DNA of 36,869 nucleotides, taken from contig CANRKP010000020.1 of assembly GCA_947631245.1 (NCBI GenBank), forward strand, positions 1 to 36,869, given 5' to 3'. Origin of the DNA: an uncultured Clostridia bacterium. GTDB taxonomy: Bacteria > Bacillota > Clostridia > Oscillospirales > CAG-272. Below the pieces are notes generated by a model that was not told the DNA's origin, made no database searches, and was given only the letters and a program-made list of their open reading frames with translations. The position numbers and the translations under genes are program-made. The stretch's first letter is position 1. Each line of letters starts with the position of its first letter. This document shows, piece after piece, positions 17,585 through 24,966 of the stretch.

Positions 17585-18442
17585 TCATTTCTTGTCGAAC
17601 TTCGCGCGGCGCTCCGTAGAATGGCGCATCATGTCGCGCATGCCGTCGATGTCCCCGTCCGCTATCATGCGGCGGAGCTTGTCAAACTGCGCCTCGAACA
17701 TATCCATCTGGCGCAGAAGCGCGTCCCTGTTCGCTAAAAAGAGCTCGCTCCACATGAGGTCGTTTATCCTCGCTATCCTCGTTAAGTCGCGGAACGAGTC
17801 GCCCGTGAACTTCTCTATGTGCTCCTCCTCGTTGCATGTCATGAGGGCGACCGCGATGCAGTGCGTGAGCTGCGAAACAAAGCCTATCATCTCGTCGTGC
17901 TCCTCGGGCGACAGCTCCGCGATGTTAGAAAAACCGAGCAGGAGCCCGAGCTCGCGACACGTCTCTATCGCGTCCTGCGTGTTCTTCGCCGTAGGGGTGA
18001 CGATATAGTTCGCGCCCGCGAAAATGCGAGACGTGCTGTTCTCGACGCCGTAGACCTCGCGGCCCGCCATGGGATGCGCGGCGATGAACTCAACGTCGTC
18101 CCTCAGCATCTCCTGCACGCGGTAAACGACGCTGCATTTGACTCCCGTGACGTCAGTCAGAAGCGCGCCCGGCTTGAAATACTTTTGATTTTCCTCTATC
18201 CATTCTATAAATATATGCGGATAAAGCGCAAATACGATGAGATCAGCCTTGCCGATAAGCTCGGGGTCGACGCCTGCAGCCCCCTCGTCTATGATGCCGT
18301 GCTCGAGCGCGTAGTCTATCGAGCTCTGCCGCCTTGTGAGCGCCGATATGTGAAATCCGTAGCGGTGCAGCGCCTCGGCGTAGCTCCCGCCGAGAAGTCC
18401 GAGCCCCACTATGAGAATATTTTTGCGAACGTCAACTATCAT
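17585..18442 (-). CDS. tyrA: Prephenate dehydrogenase
   Basis: A 285-residue NAD(P)-dependent enzyme turning prephenate into 4-hydroxyphenylpyruvate for tyrosine. The nucleotide-binding loop is ILIVGLGLLGGSYAEAL. The substrate side has DVTGVKCSVV and AAHPMAGREVYGVENS, with the catalytic histidine in HPMAG, then SQLTHCIAVALM. It lacks the chorismate mutase domain of E. coli TyrA and any ACT domain, so no built-in feedback site is evident. The start codon overlaps the aroA stop by one base (TAATG). Confidence 0.94.
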   Translation of the reverse strand: MIVDVRKNILIVGLGLLGGSYAEALHRYGFHISALTRRQSSIDYALEHGIIDEGAAGVDPELIGKADLIVFALYPHIFIEWIEENQKYFKPGALLTDVTGVKCSVVYRVQEMLRDDVEFIAAHPMAGREVYGVENSTSRIFAGANYIVTPTAKNTQDAIETCRELGLLLGFSNIAELSPEEHDEMIGFVSQLTHCIAVALMTCNEEEHIEKFTGDSFRDLTRIARINDLMWSELFLANRDALLRQMDMFEAQFDKLRRMIADGDIDGMRDMMRHSTERRAKFDKK

Positions 18443-19662
18443 TATCCGTCATTCCTTTCCTCGGAGACAAGCTCAAAGTCCGCCCCGAGCTTTTTTATCG
18501 TTTCAAAATACGAGGGGAAGCTCTTTTTCACGTCCTCGCAGCCGAAAATCTCCCCGCCCGTCACAGTCAGAAGCGTGCACGCCGCCATGACGACCCTGTG
18601 GTCGCCGTGCTTTTCTATCGGGACCTCGGGCGCGCAAAGCCCGCCTCCGTGAACCGTGACCGTGTTCTCGCCGACGGTGACGCGCGCCCCGAATTTCGAG
18701 AGCTCGTGCGCCATGACCGCCGCCCTGTCGGACTCTTTTGCCGCGAGCCGCCGCGTCCCGTTGAAGACCGCGCCGTTTTTCGCCGCCGCGAGCGCAAAGA
18801 GTATCGGAGCCAAGTCCGGTGTGTCGGTGATATCTATCGTCGGCGTGCCGCTGTCTATCATTCCGAAATAATCGCGGTACGCACGGTCGCCCTGCCTGCT
18901 TTCCGGGTCGAGCCCCGTCACATCGACGCTGCCGCCCAAAAGATTGAACGCGTCGAGAAACGCTGCGTTCGACCAGTCGCCTTCGACCGAAAGCTCGCGC
19001 CGACCGCCGGTGACACCGGAGCCGACCAATATCGTGTTTCCTTCGATTTTTATCTCCGCACCGAGGTGCCGCAGCGCGTCCGCCGTCATTATGACGTACG
19101 GCCTGCTCTCAAAAGGCGGGATGACGCGTATTTCTCCGCCGCCGAGCCGGCAGAGCGCGAAAAGGAGCCCCGTTATGAACTGGCTGCTGACGCTGCCGTC
19201 TATCTCATACGTTCCGCCCGAAAGCGTGCCCGACACCGTGAGCGTGCCGTCTCCGAGGGAAAACTCGCCTCCGCTCTCGTGCACGAGCTTATCATAGACG
19301 CCGAGGGGGCGCGCCATAAGCCGCCCGCTCCCAAGAAAGGTCACCGCCTTCCCCGTCAGCATCGCGAGAGGAATGAAGAACCGCAGCGTGCTGCCGCTCT
19401 CGCGGCACATGAGGGGACCTTTTACCTCAGACAAAAACGATCCTCCGTCGATAACAACGCACCCCTCGCCTCTGTCGGCGCGCGCGCCGAGCGCCTCAGC
19501 GCAGTCGAGCGTCGCCTTTATATCCTCCGAATACTCAACGCCGTCTATCTTCGTCACGCCCGATGAGAGCGCCGCCGCAATGATGAGCCTGTGCGCCATG
19601 CTCTTCGACGGAGGCGCCTTTACAGTCCCTTGCAGCGTGCTCTTTTTAAAGACCGCTTTCAT
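18442..19662 (-). CDS. aroA: 5-enolpyruvylshikimate-3-phosphate (EPSP) synthase
   Basis: A 406-residue enzyme transferring enolpyruvyl from PEP to shikimate 3-phosphate. N-terminal APPSKSMAHRLIIAAAL binds substrate. Later motifs are CRESGSTLRFFIPLAM, SGRLMARPLGVYDKL, SSQFITGLLFAL, EGDWSNAAFLDAF, the catalytic Asp in DTPDLAPILFALAA, and RLAAKESDR. In the PEP-site motif that is GNAGTAMRP in E. coli, this protein has ESGSTLRF: the Gly96 equivalent is kept, but Pro101 aligns with Phe. It is slightly short of the usual 420-430 residues. The aroQ stop overlaps its start by four bases. Confidence 0.95.
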   Translation of the reverse strand: MKAVFKKSTLQGTVKAPPSKSMAHRLIIAAALSSGVTKIDGVEYSEDIKATLDCAEALGARADRGEGCVVIDGGSFLSEVKGPLMCRESGSTLRFFIPLAMLTGKAVTFLGSGRLMARPLGVYDKLVHESGGEFSLGDGTLTVSGTLSGGTYEIDGSVSSQFITGLLFALCRLGGGEIRVIPPFESRPYVIMTADALRHLGAEIKIEGNTILVGSGVTGGRRELSVEGDWSNAAFLDAFNLLGGSVDVTGLDPESRQGDRAYRDYFGMIDSGTPTIDITDTPDLAPILFALAAAKNGAVFNGTRRLAAKESDRAAVMAHELSKFGARVTVGENTVTVHGGGLCAPEVPIEKHGDHRVVMAACTLLTVTGGEIFGCEDVKKSFPSYFETIKKLGADFELVSEERNDG

Positions 19663-20096
19663 CTTTTCTCACCGGCAAGCCAGTCTATGGCGAGCAGATA
19701 TCCGTCCGTTCCTTTTCCTATAATGCTCTTTTCGCACGCCATGCCCGCGTAGCTCACGCGGCGGAACGGCTCGCGCTCGTTCACGTCCGAGATGTGCACC
19801 TCGACCGCCCTTATCGACACCGCCTTCAGCGCGTCGAGTATCGCGACGCTCGTGTGCGTATACGCGGCGGGATTTATCACAATACCGTCGAATACGCCGT
19901 ATGCGGACTGTATTTTGTCAACGATATCGCCCTCGTGATTCGACTGAAATATCTCGATTTCTACATTTGCATAATTATTTTCGACATATGTCGTTATTTT
20001 GCGGCACACGTCGTCGTATGTCTCTTTTCCGTATATTTTCGGCTCTCTTATGCCGAGCATATTAAGGTTAGGCCCGTTTATGACGAGTATCTTCAT
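19659..20096 (-). CDS. aroQ: 3-dehydroquinate dehydratase, type II
   Basis: A 145-residue type II dehydroquinase removing water from 3-dehydroquinate to give 3-dehydroshikimate. It has the family motifs INGPNLNMLGIREPKIYG (with the catalytic Tyr and Arg loop), FQSNHEGDIVD, INPAAYTHTSVAILDAL and EVHISDVNEREPFR (catalytic His). The protein forms dodecamers in characterised relatives. Full length. The start overlaps the end of the aroE-aroK fusion gene by four bases. Confidence 0.96.
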   Translation of the reverse strand: MKILVINGPNLNMLGIREPKIYGKETYDDVCRKITTYVENNYANVEIEIFQSNHEGDIVDKIQSAYGVFDGIVINPAAYTHTSVAILDALKAVSIRAVEVHISDVNEREPFRRVSYAGMACEKSIIGKGTDGYLLAIDWLAGEKR

Positions 20097-21334
20097 CTTT
20101 TGTAGTGCAGCCTCTCTATCATTTTTGCGTTGTGCTCCCGTCCGTCGACGGCTCTGTAAATAACGTCCGCGGTTGCCTCGTAAATGTGCCGCCTCTCCTC
20201 AAAACGCTTTTTTATCGCCTCGCTGTCGCTCGCGAGCGGACGGCTCGCCGTCGGCGTCAGGTATTCGGTCGGGCGCATTATGTAATAGATGCGTCCGCCT
20301 CTCTTAAGCGCGCGGACGTTTTCGGGCCTCAGTATCGCGCCGCCTCCGGTCGAGATTATGCAGCCGCTGTTTTTCGAGACTTCCTCTATGACCTCAGATT
20401 CGCGTTCGCGGAACTCTGCCTCCCCGTATTTTTCAAAATACTCCGCTATGCTCATCCCTATGCGGGAGACTATCTCGGCGTCTGTGTCTATGAGCGTGCG
20501 CCCCGTCCTTGCCGCAATTCTCCTTCCTATTGAGGATTTGCCAGCGCCCGGCATACCGGTGAGAACGATGTTCTCCTTTTCGGCGAGCAGTTTTTCATAT
20601 ATTCTCTCCGCCGTACCGGGCTCGCTCTTCTTTCCGAAGAAATGCTCCGAGGCGAAAACCGCCTGCGAGACGAGCATGTAGAGTCCGCCAACCGCCTTGA
20701 TGCCGCGCTCGCGCGCCGAGAGGACGAGCTCCGTCCGTATCGGGTTATACACGGCGTCAATGACGCCCGAAAGCATGGGGAATTTTGCGATATCGACGGG
20801 GGATGACGACACGTTCGGATACATCCCGGCGGGCGTTGCGTTGATTATAACGTCGGCATCCGCGTGACACATGTACGCCTCATCGTATGTGAGCGCGCCG
20901 TCGCGTCCCGTCCTGCTGACGCAGAAAACGCTCCCCGCGCCAAGCTGACGTGCAAGCTCCGACGCCATGTGAGACGTTCCGCCCGTGCCCAAGACCAGCA
21001 CCTTTTTGCCCGAAAAACCAATGCCGGAGCGCAGGATCAGCGCACGCATTCCGGCGTAGTCCGTATTATAGCCGAAGAGCTTTCCGTCCCTGTTGACGAC
21101 GGTGTTCACGGCGCCAATTTTTTTCGCCTCGCCGTCCGTCACGTCAAGATACGGCATAACATCGCGCTTATAGGGAATCGTAACGTTTATTCCGAGAAAG
21201 TCCCGCTTTTTCATAAACGCGTCGAGCTCTCCCTTCGGCACCTCGCAGAGCTCGTATTCGTAATCCCCGATCATATTGTGTATCTCGCGCGAGAAGCTGT
21301 GTCCGAGCCGCTCGGCGATACAGCCGTATTTCAT
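20093..21334 (-). CDS. aroEK: Bifunctional shikimate dehydrogenase-shikimate kinase fusion
   Basis: A 413-residue fusion. Residues 1 to about 250 are shikimate dehydrogenase: substrate serines in LGHSFSREIH, catalytic K56 in NVTIPYK, D92 in GYNTDYAG, NADP loop VLGTGGTSHMASELA, and INATPAGMYPN. Residues 255-413 are shikimate kinase: Walker A GMPGAGKSS (260-268), DTDAEI (283-288), GGGAILR (330-336) and the lid RPLA (365-368). The two halves join directly with a short charged linker. The protein would reduce 3-dehydroshikimate and then phosphorylate shikimate, two consecutive steps. In most bacteria these are separate genes. No frameshift or stop separates the halves. Confidence 0.94.
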   Translation of the reverse strand: MKYGCIAERLGHSFSREIHNMIGDYEYELCEVPKGELDAFMKKRDFLGINVTIPYKRDVMPYLDVTDGEAKKIGAVNTVVNRDGKLFGYNTDYAGMRALILRSGIGFSGKKVLVLGTGGTSHMASELARQLGAGSVFCVSRTGRDGALTYDEAYMCHADADVIINATPAGMYPNVSSSPVDIAKFPMLSGVIDAVYNPIRTELVLSARERGIKAVGGLYMLVSQAVFASEHFFGKKSEPGTAERIYEKLLAEKENIVLTGMPGAGKSSIGRRIAARTGRTLIDTDAEIVSRIGMSIAEYFEKYGEAEFRERESEVIEEVSKNSGCIISTGGGAILRPENVRALKRGGRIYYIMRPTEYLTPTASRPLASDSEAIKKRFEERRHIYEATADVIYRAVDGREHNAKMIERLHYKR

Positions 21335-21359
21335 TTTTTCCTCTCCTTATCAGGCATCA

Positions 21360-22460
21360 TCAAAGCGCGCGTACGGCGGATACCCAGTCCGTGCCGTACC
21401 TCACCGCGAGCATATCCGCCAGCACGAGCGCCGTCACGCTGTCAACGACGACGCGCGCCCTGTGAACTATCGCCGGATCGTGCCTTCCGCGAAGCTGAAG
21501 CTCCGTCGGCTCACCTTTCGGCAGCGTGACCGTCATCTGCGGCTTATATATCGACGGCGTCGGCTTTACGGCGCAGCGGAACAGTATAGGCATGCCGTTC
21601 GAAATGCCGCCGTTTATGCCGCCGTTGTTGTTCGTAGTGGTAGTTATCTTCCCGTCCGTGACGGTGAATGCGTCGTTTGCCTCGCTGCCGAAAAGGTCCG
21701 CTATCGCAAATCCGAGCCCGAACTCCACGCCCTTGACGGCGGGTATCGAGAAAAGCATATGCGAAAGCACCCCCTCGAGCGTGTCGAACCACGGCTCGCC
21801 GACGCCTGCGGGAACGCCCGTGACAGCCGTCTCAAGCACGCCGCCGACGCTGTCGCCCGCGTCCGCCGACGCCTCAGCCTCGCGCCTCATGCGCTCGCCC
21901 GCGTCATTGTCAAGCACGGCGAAATCCATTTCCGAAAGCGCCCGTACCTCCGATGTGATATCGGCGGAAAAGCCCGCGTCCGAAACGCCGTGCAGCTTTG
22001 CGATATGTGTTCCTATATTTATCCCGCATGAGCGGAGCGCAGGTATAACGACGGCTCCCGCCGCGACGAGCGCCGCCGTCAGCCTCCCGCTGAAATGACC
22101 TCCGCCGCGGTAATCTTCATACCCGTGATACTTGACGTATCCCGTATAGTCGGCATGACCCGGACGCGGCAGCCCACGGCTGTAATCCCCGCTCTTTCTG
22201 TTCTCGTTCGGTATCAGGATGCAGAGCGGCGTGCCGGTCGTCTTGCCCTCGAATACTCCGCTGACGATCTTGTATTCGTCAGCCTCAACGCGTGCGGTAG
22301 ATATTTTTCCCGACGGGCGGCGGCGCGAGAGCTGGGCGGAGATAAAGTCCCCGTCTACAACAAGTCCCGACGGCAGTCCGTCGAGCACGACGCCAATATA
22401 GTCGCCGTGGCTCTCGCCGAAGATCGTCGTTTCTAAAGAACTGCCGAAAGTGTTCTTCAT
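21360..22460 (-). CDS. aroC: Chorismate synthase
   Basis: A 366-residue FMN-dependent lyase converting EPSP to chorismate. Signatures: FGESHGDYIGVVLDGLPSG at the N-terminus, RRRPSGKISTAR, PGHADYTGYVKY, the GGHFSGRLTAA stretch, and NNNGGINGGISNGMPI in the flavin-binding part. The C-terminal TPSIYKPQMTV and RHDPAIVHRARVV close the fold. The family usually needs reduced FMN; no dedicated reductase is seen in the window. It lies five bases from the end of aroB and 25 bases before the fusion gene. Confidence 0.97.
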   Translation of the reverse strand: MKNTFGSSLETTIFGESHGDYIGVVLDGLPSGLVVDGDFISAQLSRRRPSGKISTARVEADEYKIVSGVFEGKTTGTPLCILIPNENRKSGDYSRGLPRPGHADYTGYVKYHGYEDYRGGGHFSGRLTAALVAAGAVVIPALRSCGINIGTHIAKLHGVSDAGFSADITSEVRALSEMDFAVLDNDAGERMRREAEASADAGDSVGGVLETAVTGVPAGVGEPWFDTLEGVLSHMLFSIPAVKGVEFGLGFAIADLFGSEANDAFTVTDGKITTTTNNNGGINGGISNGMPILFRCAVKPTPSIYKPQMTVTLPKGEPTELQLRGRHDPAIVHRARVVVDSVTALVLADMLAVRYGTDWVSAVRAL

Positions 22461-22465
22461 TTTTT

Positions 22466-23494
22466 CTATGCTCTCCTCTCCGTCTCAAGATATCCGTCGA
22501 GCCGCAGAGACAGCGCCTCGTATGTCATCCGCTCGAAGCGGAAGCTGCCGATCTCGTCGACGAGCACGGCGGTAACTCCGTCGCCGTCGCCCTTCTTGTC
22601 GTGCGTGAGCGCCGCCTTCACGCGGCTTATGTCTATATTCCCGTACTCGGTCGGAAGCCCGAGCGAGCGGAGCACTCGGCGCAGCCTTGCGGCAGCCTCC
22701 GGCGAGCACATCGGCAGCATGCCGAGCGCCACGCATTCGCCGTGATAAAGGCCGTGCAGTTCCTCCTCCGCCTCGACTCCGTGACCTATCGTGTGCCCGA
22801 AGTTCAGAACGCGGCGAAGTCCGCCCTCGCGCTCGTCCTGTTCGACGACGCGCTTTTTTATAAGCAGCGAGCGCTCTATGACCTCGTCGATCCTCTCCTT
22901 TGCCTCGCCGCGCTCGAATATGCCGAAGAGCTCCGCGTCGCACGTCGCCGCCATCTTGACGGCCTCGGCAAGCCCGTTTGAAAGCTGACGCTCCGGCAGC
23001 GTCCCAAGCACGTCCGGGTCGACGAGCACGCGCCTCGGCTGATAAAACGCGCCGACAATATTTTTTATACCGCAGAGGTCGACTGCGGTCTTCCCGCCTA
23101 TTGACGAGTCTATCTGAGAGAGCGACGTCGTCGGTATATTGTAGAAATCGACGCCGCGCATATACGCGGACGCGGCAAACCCCGCAAGGTCGCCGACAAC
23201 TCCGCCGCCGACGGCGGCGACACAGTCGCCGCGTGAAAAGCCTTCCCCGAGCATGACGGTAAGGATCTCCTCAAAGCGCGCAAGGCACTTCGTCCCCTCG
23301 CCCTGCGGCAGAACGAGCTTTACCGGATGGGAACACATTCCCGCGACCGTGTCGGCGTATTCCGCCGGCACCCCGTCGTCAGTAACGACAAGGACGCGGC
23401 GGTCAAGATCGAGATACTCCCCCGCGCGGGCAATGCACCCGCGTTCGACTGTTATGTCATAGCTCCTGTCGCGGAGCCCGAGCGTCATGACCAC
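22466..23494 (-). CDS. aroB: 3-dehydroquinate synthase
   Basis: A 342-residue NAD- and metal-dependent cyclase converting DAHP to 3-dehydroquinate. Motifs: GGGVVGDLAGFAAS with the NAD site, PTTSLSQIDSSIGGKTAVD, metal ligands in LNFGHTIGHGVEAE and HGECVALGM. The GTG at 23494 lies six bases after AAAGGAAAG; an ATG two codons later is an alternative. The distance from pheA is 24 bases, with no terminator between them. Confidence 0.95.
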   Translation of the reverse strand: MVMTLGLRDRSYDITVERGCIARAGEYLDLDRRVLVVTDDGVPAEYADTVAGMCSHPVKLVLPQGEGTKCLARFEEILTVMLGEGFSRGDCVAAVGGGVVGDLAGFAASAYMRGVDFYNIPTTSLSQIDSSIGGKTAVDLCGIKNIVGAFYQPRRVLVDPDVLGTLPERQLSNGLAEAVKMAATCDAELFGIFERGEAKERIDEVIERSLLIKKRVVEQDEREGGLRRVLNFGHTIGHGVEAEEELHGLYHGECVALGMLPMCSPEAAARLRRVLRSLGLPTEYGNIDISRVKAALTHDKKGDGDGVTAVLVDEIGSFRFERMTYEALSLRLDGYLETERRA

Positions 23495-23518
23495 TTTCTG
23501 CTTTCCTTTCTTTTTTTC

Positions 23519-24619
23519 TCAGAGCGAGCCGCCCGCCTTATAGCTGCCGACGACCTTCAGCTTGTCGCAGACCTCGGAGAGCTCCGCGAGCATCGCGCGA
23601 CCATCGTCTCCGTCGGGCTCGCCCTCCGCCTCTATGTAAAAATAATACTGCCATGCGAGCGTTTTCATCGGATGCGAGCGGAGCACCTTCATGTTGAAGC
23701 CGTGCCCGCCTATGATGCTTATCGCCTTTGCGAGCGCGCCCGCGGCGTTTTTGACCGTGAACATCAAAAGGAAATTTCCCTCAGACTCGCCGCGCCCCGA
23801 CGTCTGCTCGAGCTTCACGTCCGAGAATACGGCAAACCGCGTCGTGTTCGTGCTCGAGTCGTTTATGTCGTGGTCAAGGACCGTGAGCCCATAGAGCTCC
23901 GCCGTCTCGCGGCTCGCTATCGCCGCGGTCCTCAAATCTCCCCCTTCGGCGACGGCGCGCGCCGCTATCGCCGTGTTCGTCGCCTCTACGATGCGGAAGC
24001 CGTGCTCCTTTATGTATTTTTCGCACTGAGACAGCGCCTGCGGATGCGATACTACTGTCTCGATATCGTCGAGCCGCGCCCCCTCGGGCGCGAGCAGATG
24101 ATGCGTCACCGGCAGATCGTACACGCCGTTGACGTAGAGCGAGCCCGTAAACATCAGGTCAACGACCTGACTGACGTCGCCCGCGTAGCTGTTTTCGATG
24201 GGAAGCACGGCGCAGTCGCATTCGCCCGACACAACGGATTCGTATGCTGAATGGAAGCTGCCGAACGGCACCGCGTCCGCCTCGGGAAATATCCTGCGCG
24301 CCGCGATGTTGGCAAATGCGCCGGGCACGCCGGAATAAGCGACGCGTGCGCCGGAGTTCAGCTTAGTCTGGTACCGCCTCGACGCGTCGAGCACGGAGCG
24401 GAACACAGTCTTATAATACGGCGCAAGCGCGGGGTCGTCGAGATATTCAAGGTTTTTTGACAAAAGCTCCGCCTCGCGTCCCACGTCGAGCACGGGCAGC
24501 CCGCGCTCACGCTTGTATGCCGCCACCTTCGCGGACTCCGCCATGCGGCGGCAGAAAAGCTCCGCCATTTCTCTGTCTATCCCGTTTATCTTTTCTCTCG
24601 CTTCTTTAAGCCCGTCCAT
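23519..24619 (-). CDS. pheA: Chorismate mutase-prephenate dehydratase (P-protein)
   Basis: A 366-residue three-domain protein. Residues 1-88 are an AroQ-type chorismate mutase helical domain (D15, R24, K36, PV at 42-43, R48-E49). Residues 90-270 are prephenate dehydratase (AYSGVPGAFANIAA, PIENSYAGDV, catalytic TRF at 260-262). Residues 282-366 are an ACT domain. Where E. coli has GALV and ESRP for phenylalanine binding, this has GALA (294-297) and RSHP (314-317), so feedback by Phe may be altered. The ATG at 24619 follows GGAG by five bases. The frame is open 49 codons further upstream but that part is attenuator RNA. First structural gene of the aromatic operon. Confidence 0.95.
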   Translation of the reverse strand: MDGLKEAREKINGIDREMAELFCRRMAESAKVAAYKRERGLPVLDVGREAELLSKNLEYLDDPALAPYYKTVFRSVLDASRRYQTKLNSGARVAYSGVPGAFANIAARRIFPEADAVPFGSFHSAYESVVSGECDCAVLPIENSYAGDVSQVVDLMFTGSLYVNGVYDLPVTHHLLAPEGARLDDIETVVSHPQALSQCEKYIKEHGFRIVEATNTAIAARAVAEGGDLRTAAIASRETAELYGLTVLDHDINDSSTNTTRFAVFSDVKLEQTSGRGESEGNFLLMFTVKNAAGALAKAISIIGGHGFNMKVLRSHPMKTLAWQYYFYIEAEGEPDGDDGRAMLAELSEVCDKLKVVGSYKAGGSL

Positions 24620-24655
24620 AAAAACTCCGTTTCTCAAAAAATACGCGCACCGCCG

Positions 24656-24703
24656 AAAAAAAAGCTCCCGCTGCCATTGCATCAAAAACGGCGGTGGGAT
24701 GCT
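24656..24703 (-). terminator. Attenuator terminator upstream of pheA
   Basis: In the RNA, AGC-A-UCCC-A-C-C-GCC (24703-24690) pairs with GGC-A-G-C-GGGA-GCU (24675-24663), with one bulged A and two A/C mismatches, a 14-base loop and then a run of eight U (24663-24656). It ends 37 bases before the pheA ATG, so RNA stopped here would not include pheA. The strand bases CACCGCCG (24696-24689) can also pair perfectly with CGGCGGUG (24655-24648) downstream of the U-run, a pairing possible only in read-through RNA. Confidence 0.75.
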
Positions 24704-24757
24704 GTCGTCAACTTTTAGGGGACTTTTATCCGTCAAGTCCCGGTAACGCCGCAAACC
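24690..24757 (-). promoter_or_regulatory. Candidate antiterminator region of the aromatic operon leader
   Basis: RNA bases GCGG (24752-24749) and GGGA (24741-24738) can pair with CCGC (24694-24691) and UCCC (24699-24696), which form the 5' arm of the terminator. The two 4-bp helices are separated by an asymmetric loop. The pairing strand begins about 17 bases after the last Tyr codon of the leader peptide, so a ribosome stalled at that codon would leave it free. The pairing was found by eye and needs folding. Confidence 0.45.
24719..24741 (-). promoter_or_regulatory. Pause-type hairpin overlapping the leader-peptide stop codon
   Basis: GGGACUU (24741-24735) pairs perfectly with AAGUCCC (24725-24719) around a nine-base loop. 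It overlaps the last codons and stop of the leader peptide, so a translating ribosome would melt it. It matches the 1:2 or anti-antiterminator hairpin of classical attenuators. Confidence 0.6.
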
Positions 24758-24804
24758 ATCGCGCACATATAAAAATAAAAGCAGAAGCCGTGCCCGTATG
24801 CCAT
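24733..24804 (-). CDS. Phe/Tyr-rich leader peptide of the aromatic operon
   Basis: A 23-codon reading frame starting MAYGHGFCFYFYMCAM and ending VTGT before a TGA. It contains three Phe (7, 9, 11) and three Tyr (3, 10, 12), five of them in the run FCFYFY. AGAGGTG lies five bases before the ATG, one of the best ribosome binding sites in the window, and the predicted RNA start is only about 25 bases upstream. A hairpin overlaps its stop and a terminator lies 30 bases further on, before pheA. Position, composition and RNA structures fit a ribosome-mediated attenuator sensing charged tRNA-Phe and tRNA-Tyr, as known for enteric pheA leaders. The match to the operon's two end products is strong support. 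Confidence 0.85.
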   Translation of the reverse strand: MAYGHGFCFYFYMCAMVCGVTGT

Positions 24805-24835
24805 TGGCGCACCTCTTTCCAAAATGTTTTCATAC

Positions 24836-24864
24836 ATTATATCCGAACGCGCGCCGTTTGTCAA
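24836..24864 (-). promoter_or_regulatory. Consensus sigma-A promoter of the aromatic operon
   Basis: On the minus strand TTGACA (24864-24859) and TATAAT (24841-24836) are both perfect matches and are 17 bases apart. RNA would begin near 24,829, about 25 bases before the leader-peptide ATG and 210 bases before pheA. A full-consensus promoter fits an operon controlled after initiation. Confidence 0.9.
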
Positions 24865-24885
24865 GCGTTTCCCGAAAAAAGCCTC

Positions 24886-24917
24886 AAAACGCCGCGGTTT
24901 TTGCTTCCAACGCGGCG
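24886..24917 (-). terminator. Weak terminator after the small membrane protein gene
   Basis: RNA CGCCGCG (24917-24911) pairs with CGCGGCG (24896-24890) around a 14-base loop, followed by four U. It lies between the membrane protein gene and the aromatic promoter and would keep read-through out of the attenuator. Confidence 0.5.
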
Positions 24918-24966
24918 CGGCGGCGCGGTTTTTTCAAAAATATTGCGGGCATGCCGCCCCGGTTTT

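Noticed and set aside
24620..24766. A longer PheA with 49 extra N-terminal residues
   Set aside because: The extension is made of leader and terminator RNA, lacks family similarity, and the ATG at 24619 has its own ribosome binding site and matches the usual chorismate mutase start.
24620..24829. A T-box riboswitch in the pheA leader
   Set aside because: No T-box sequence (AGGGUGGNACCGCG-like), no stem I with specifier loop and too short a leader. The translated Phe/Tyr-rich peptide explains the terminator better.
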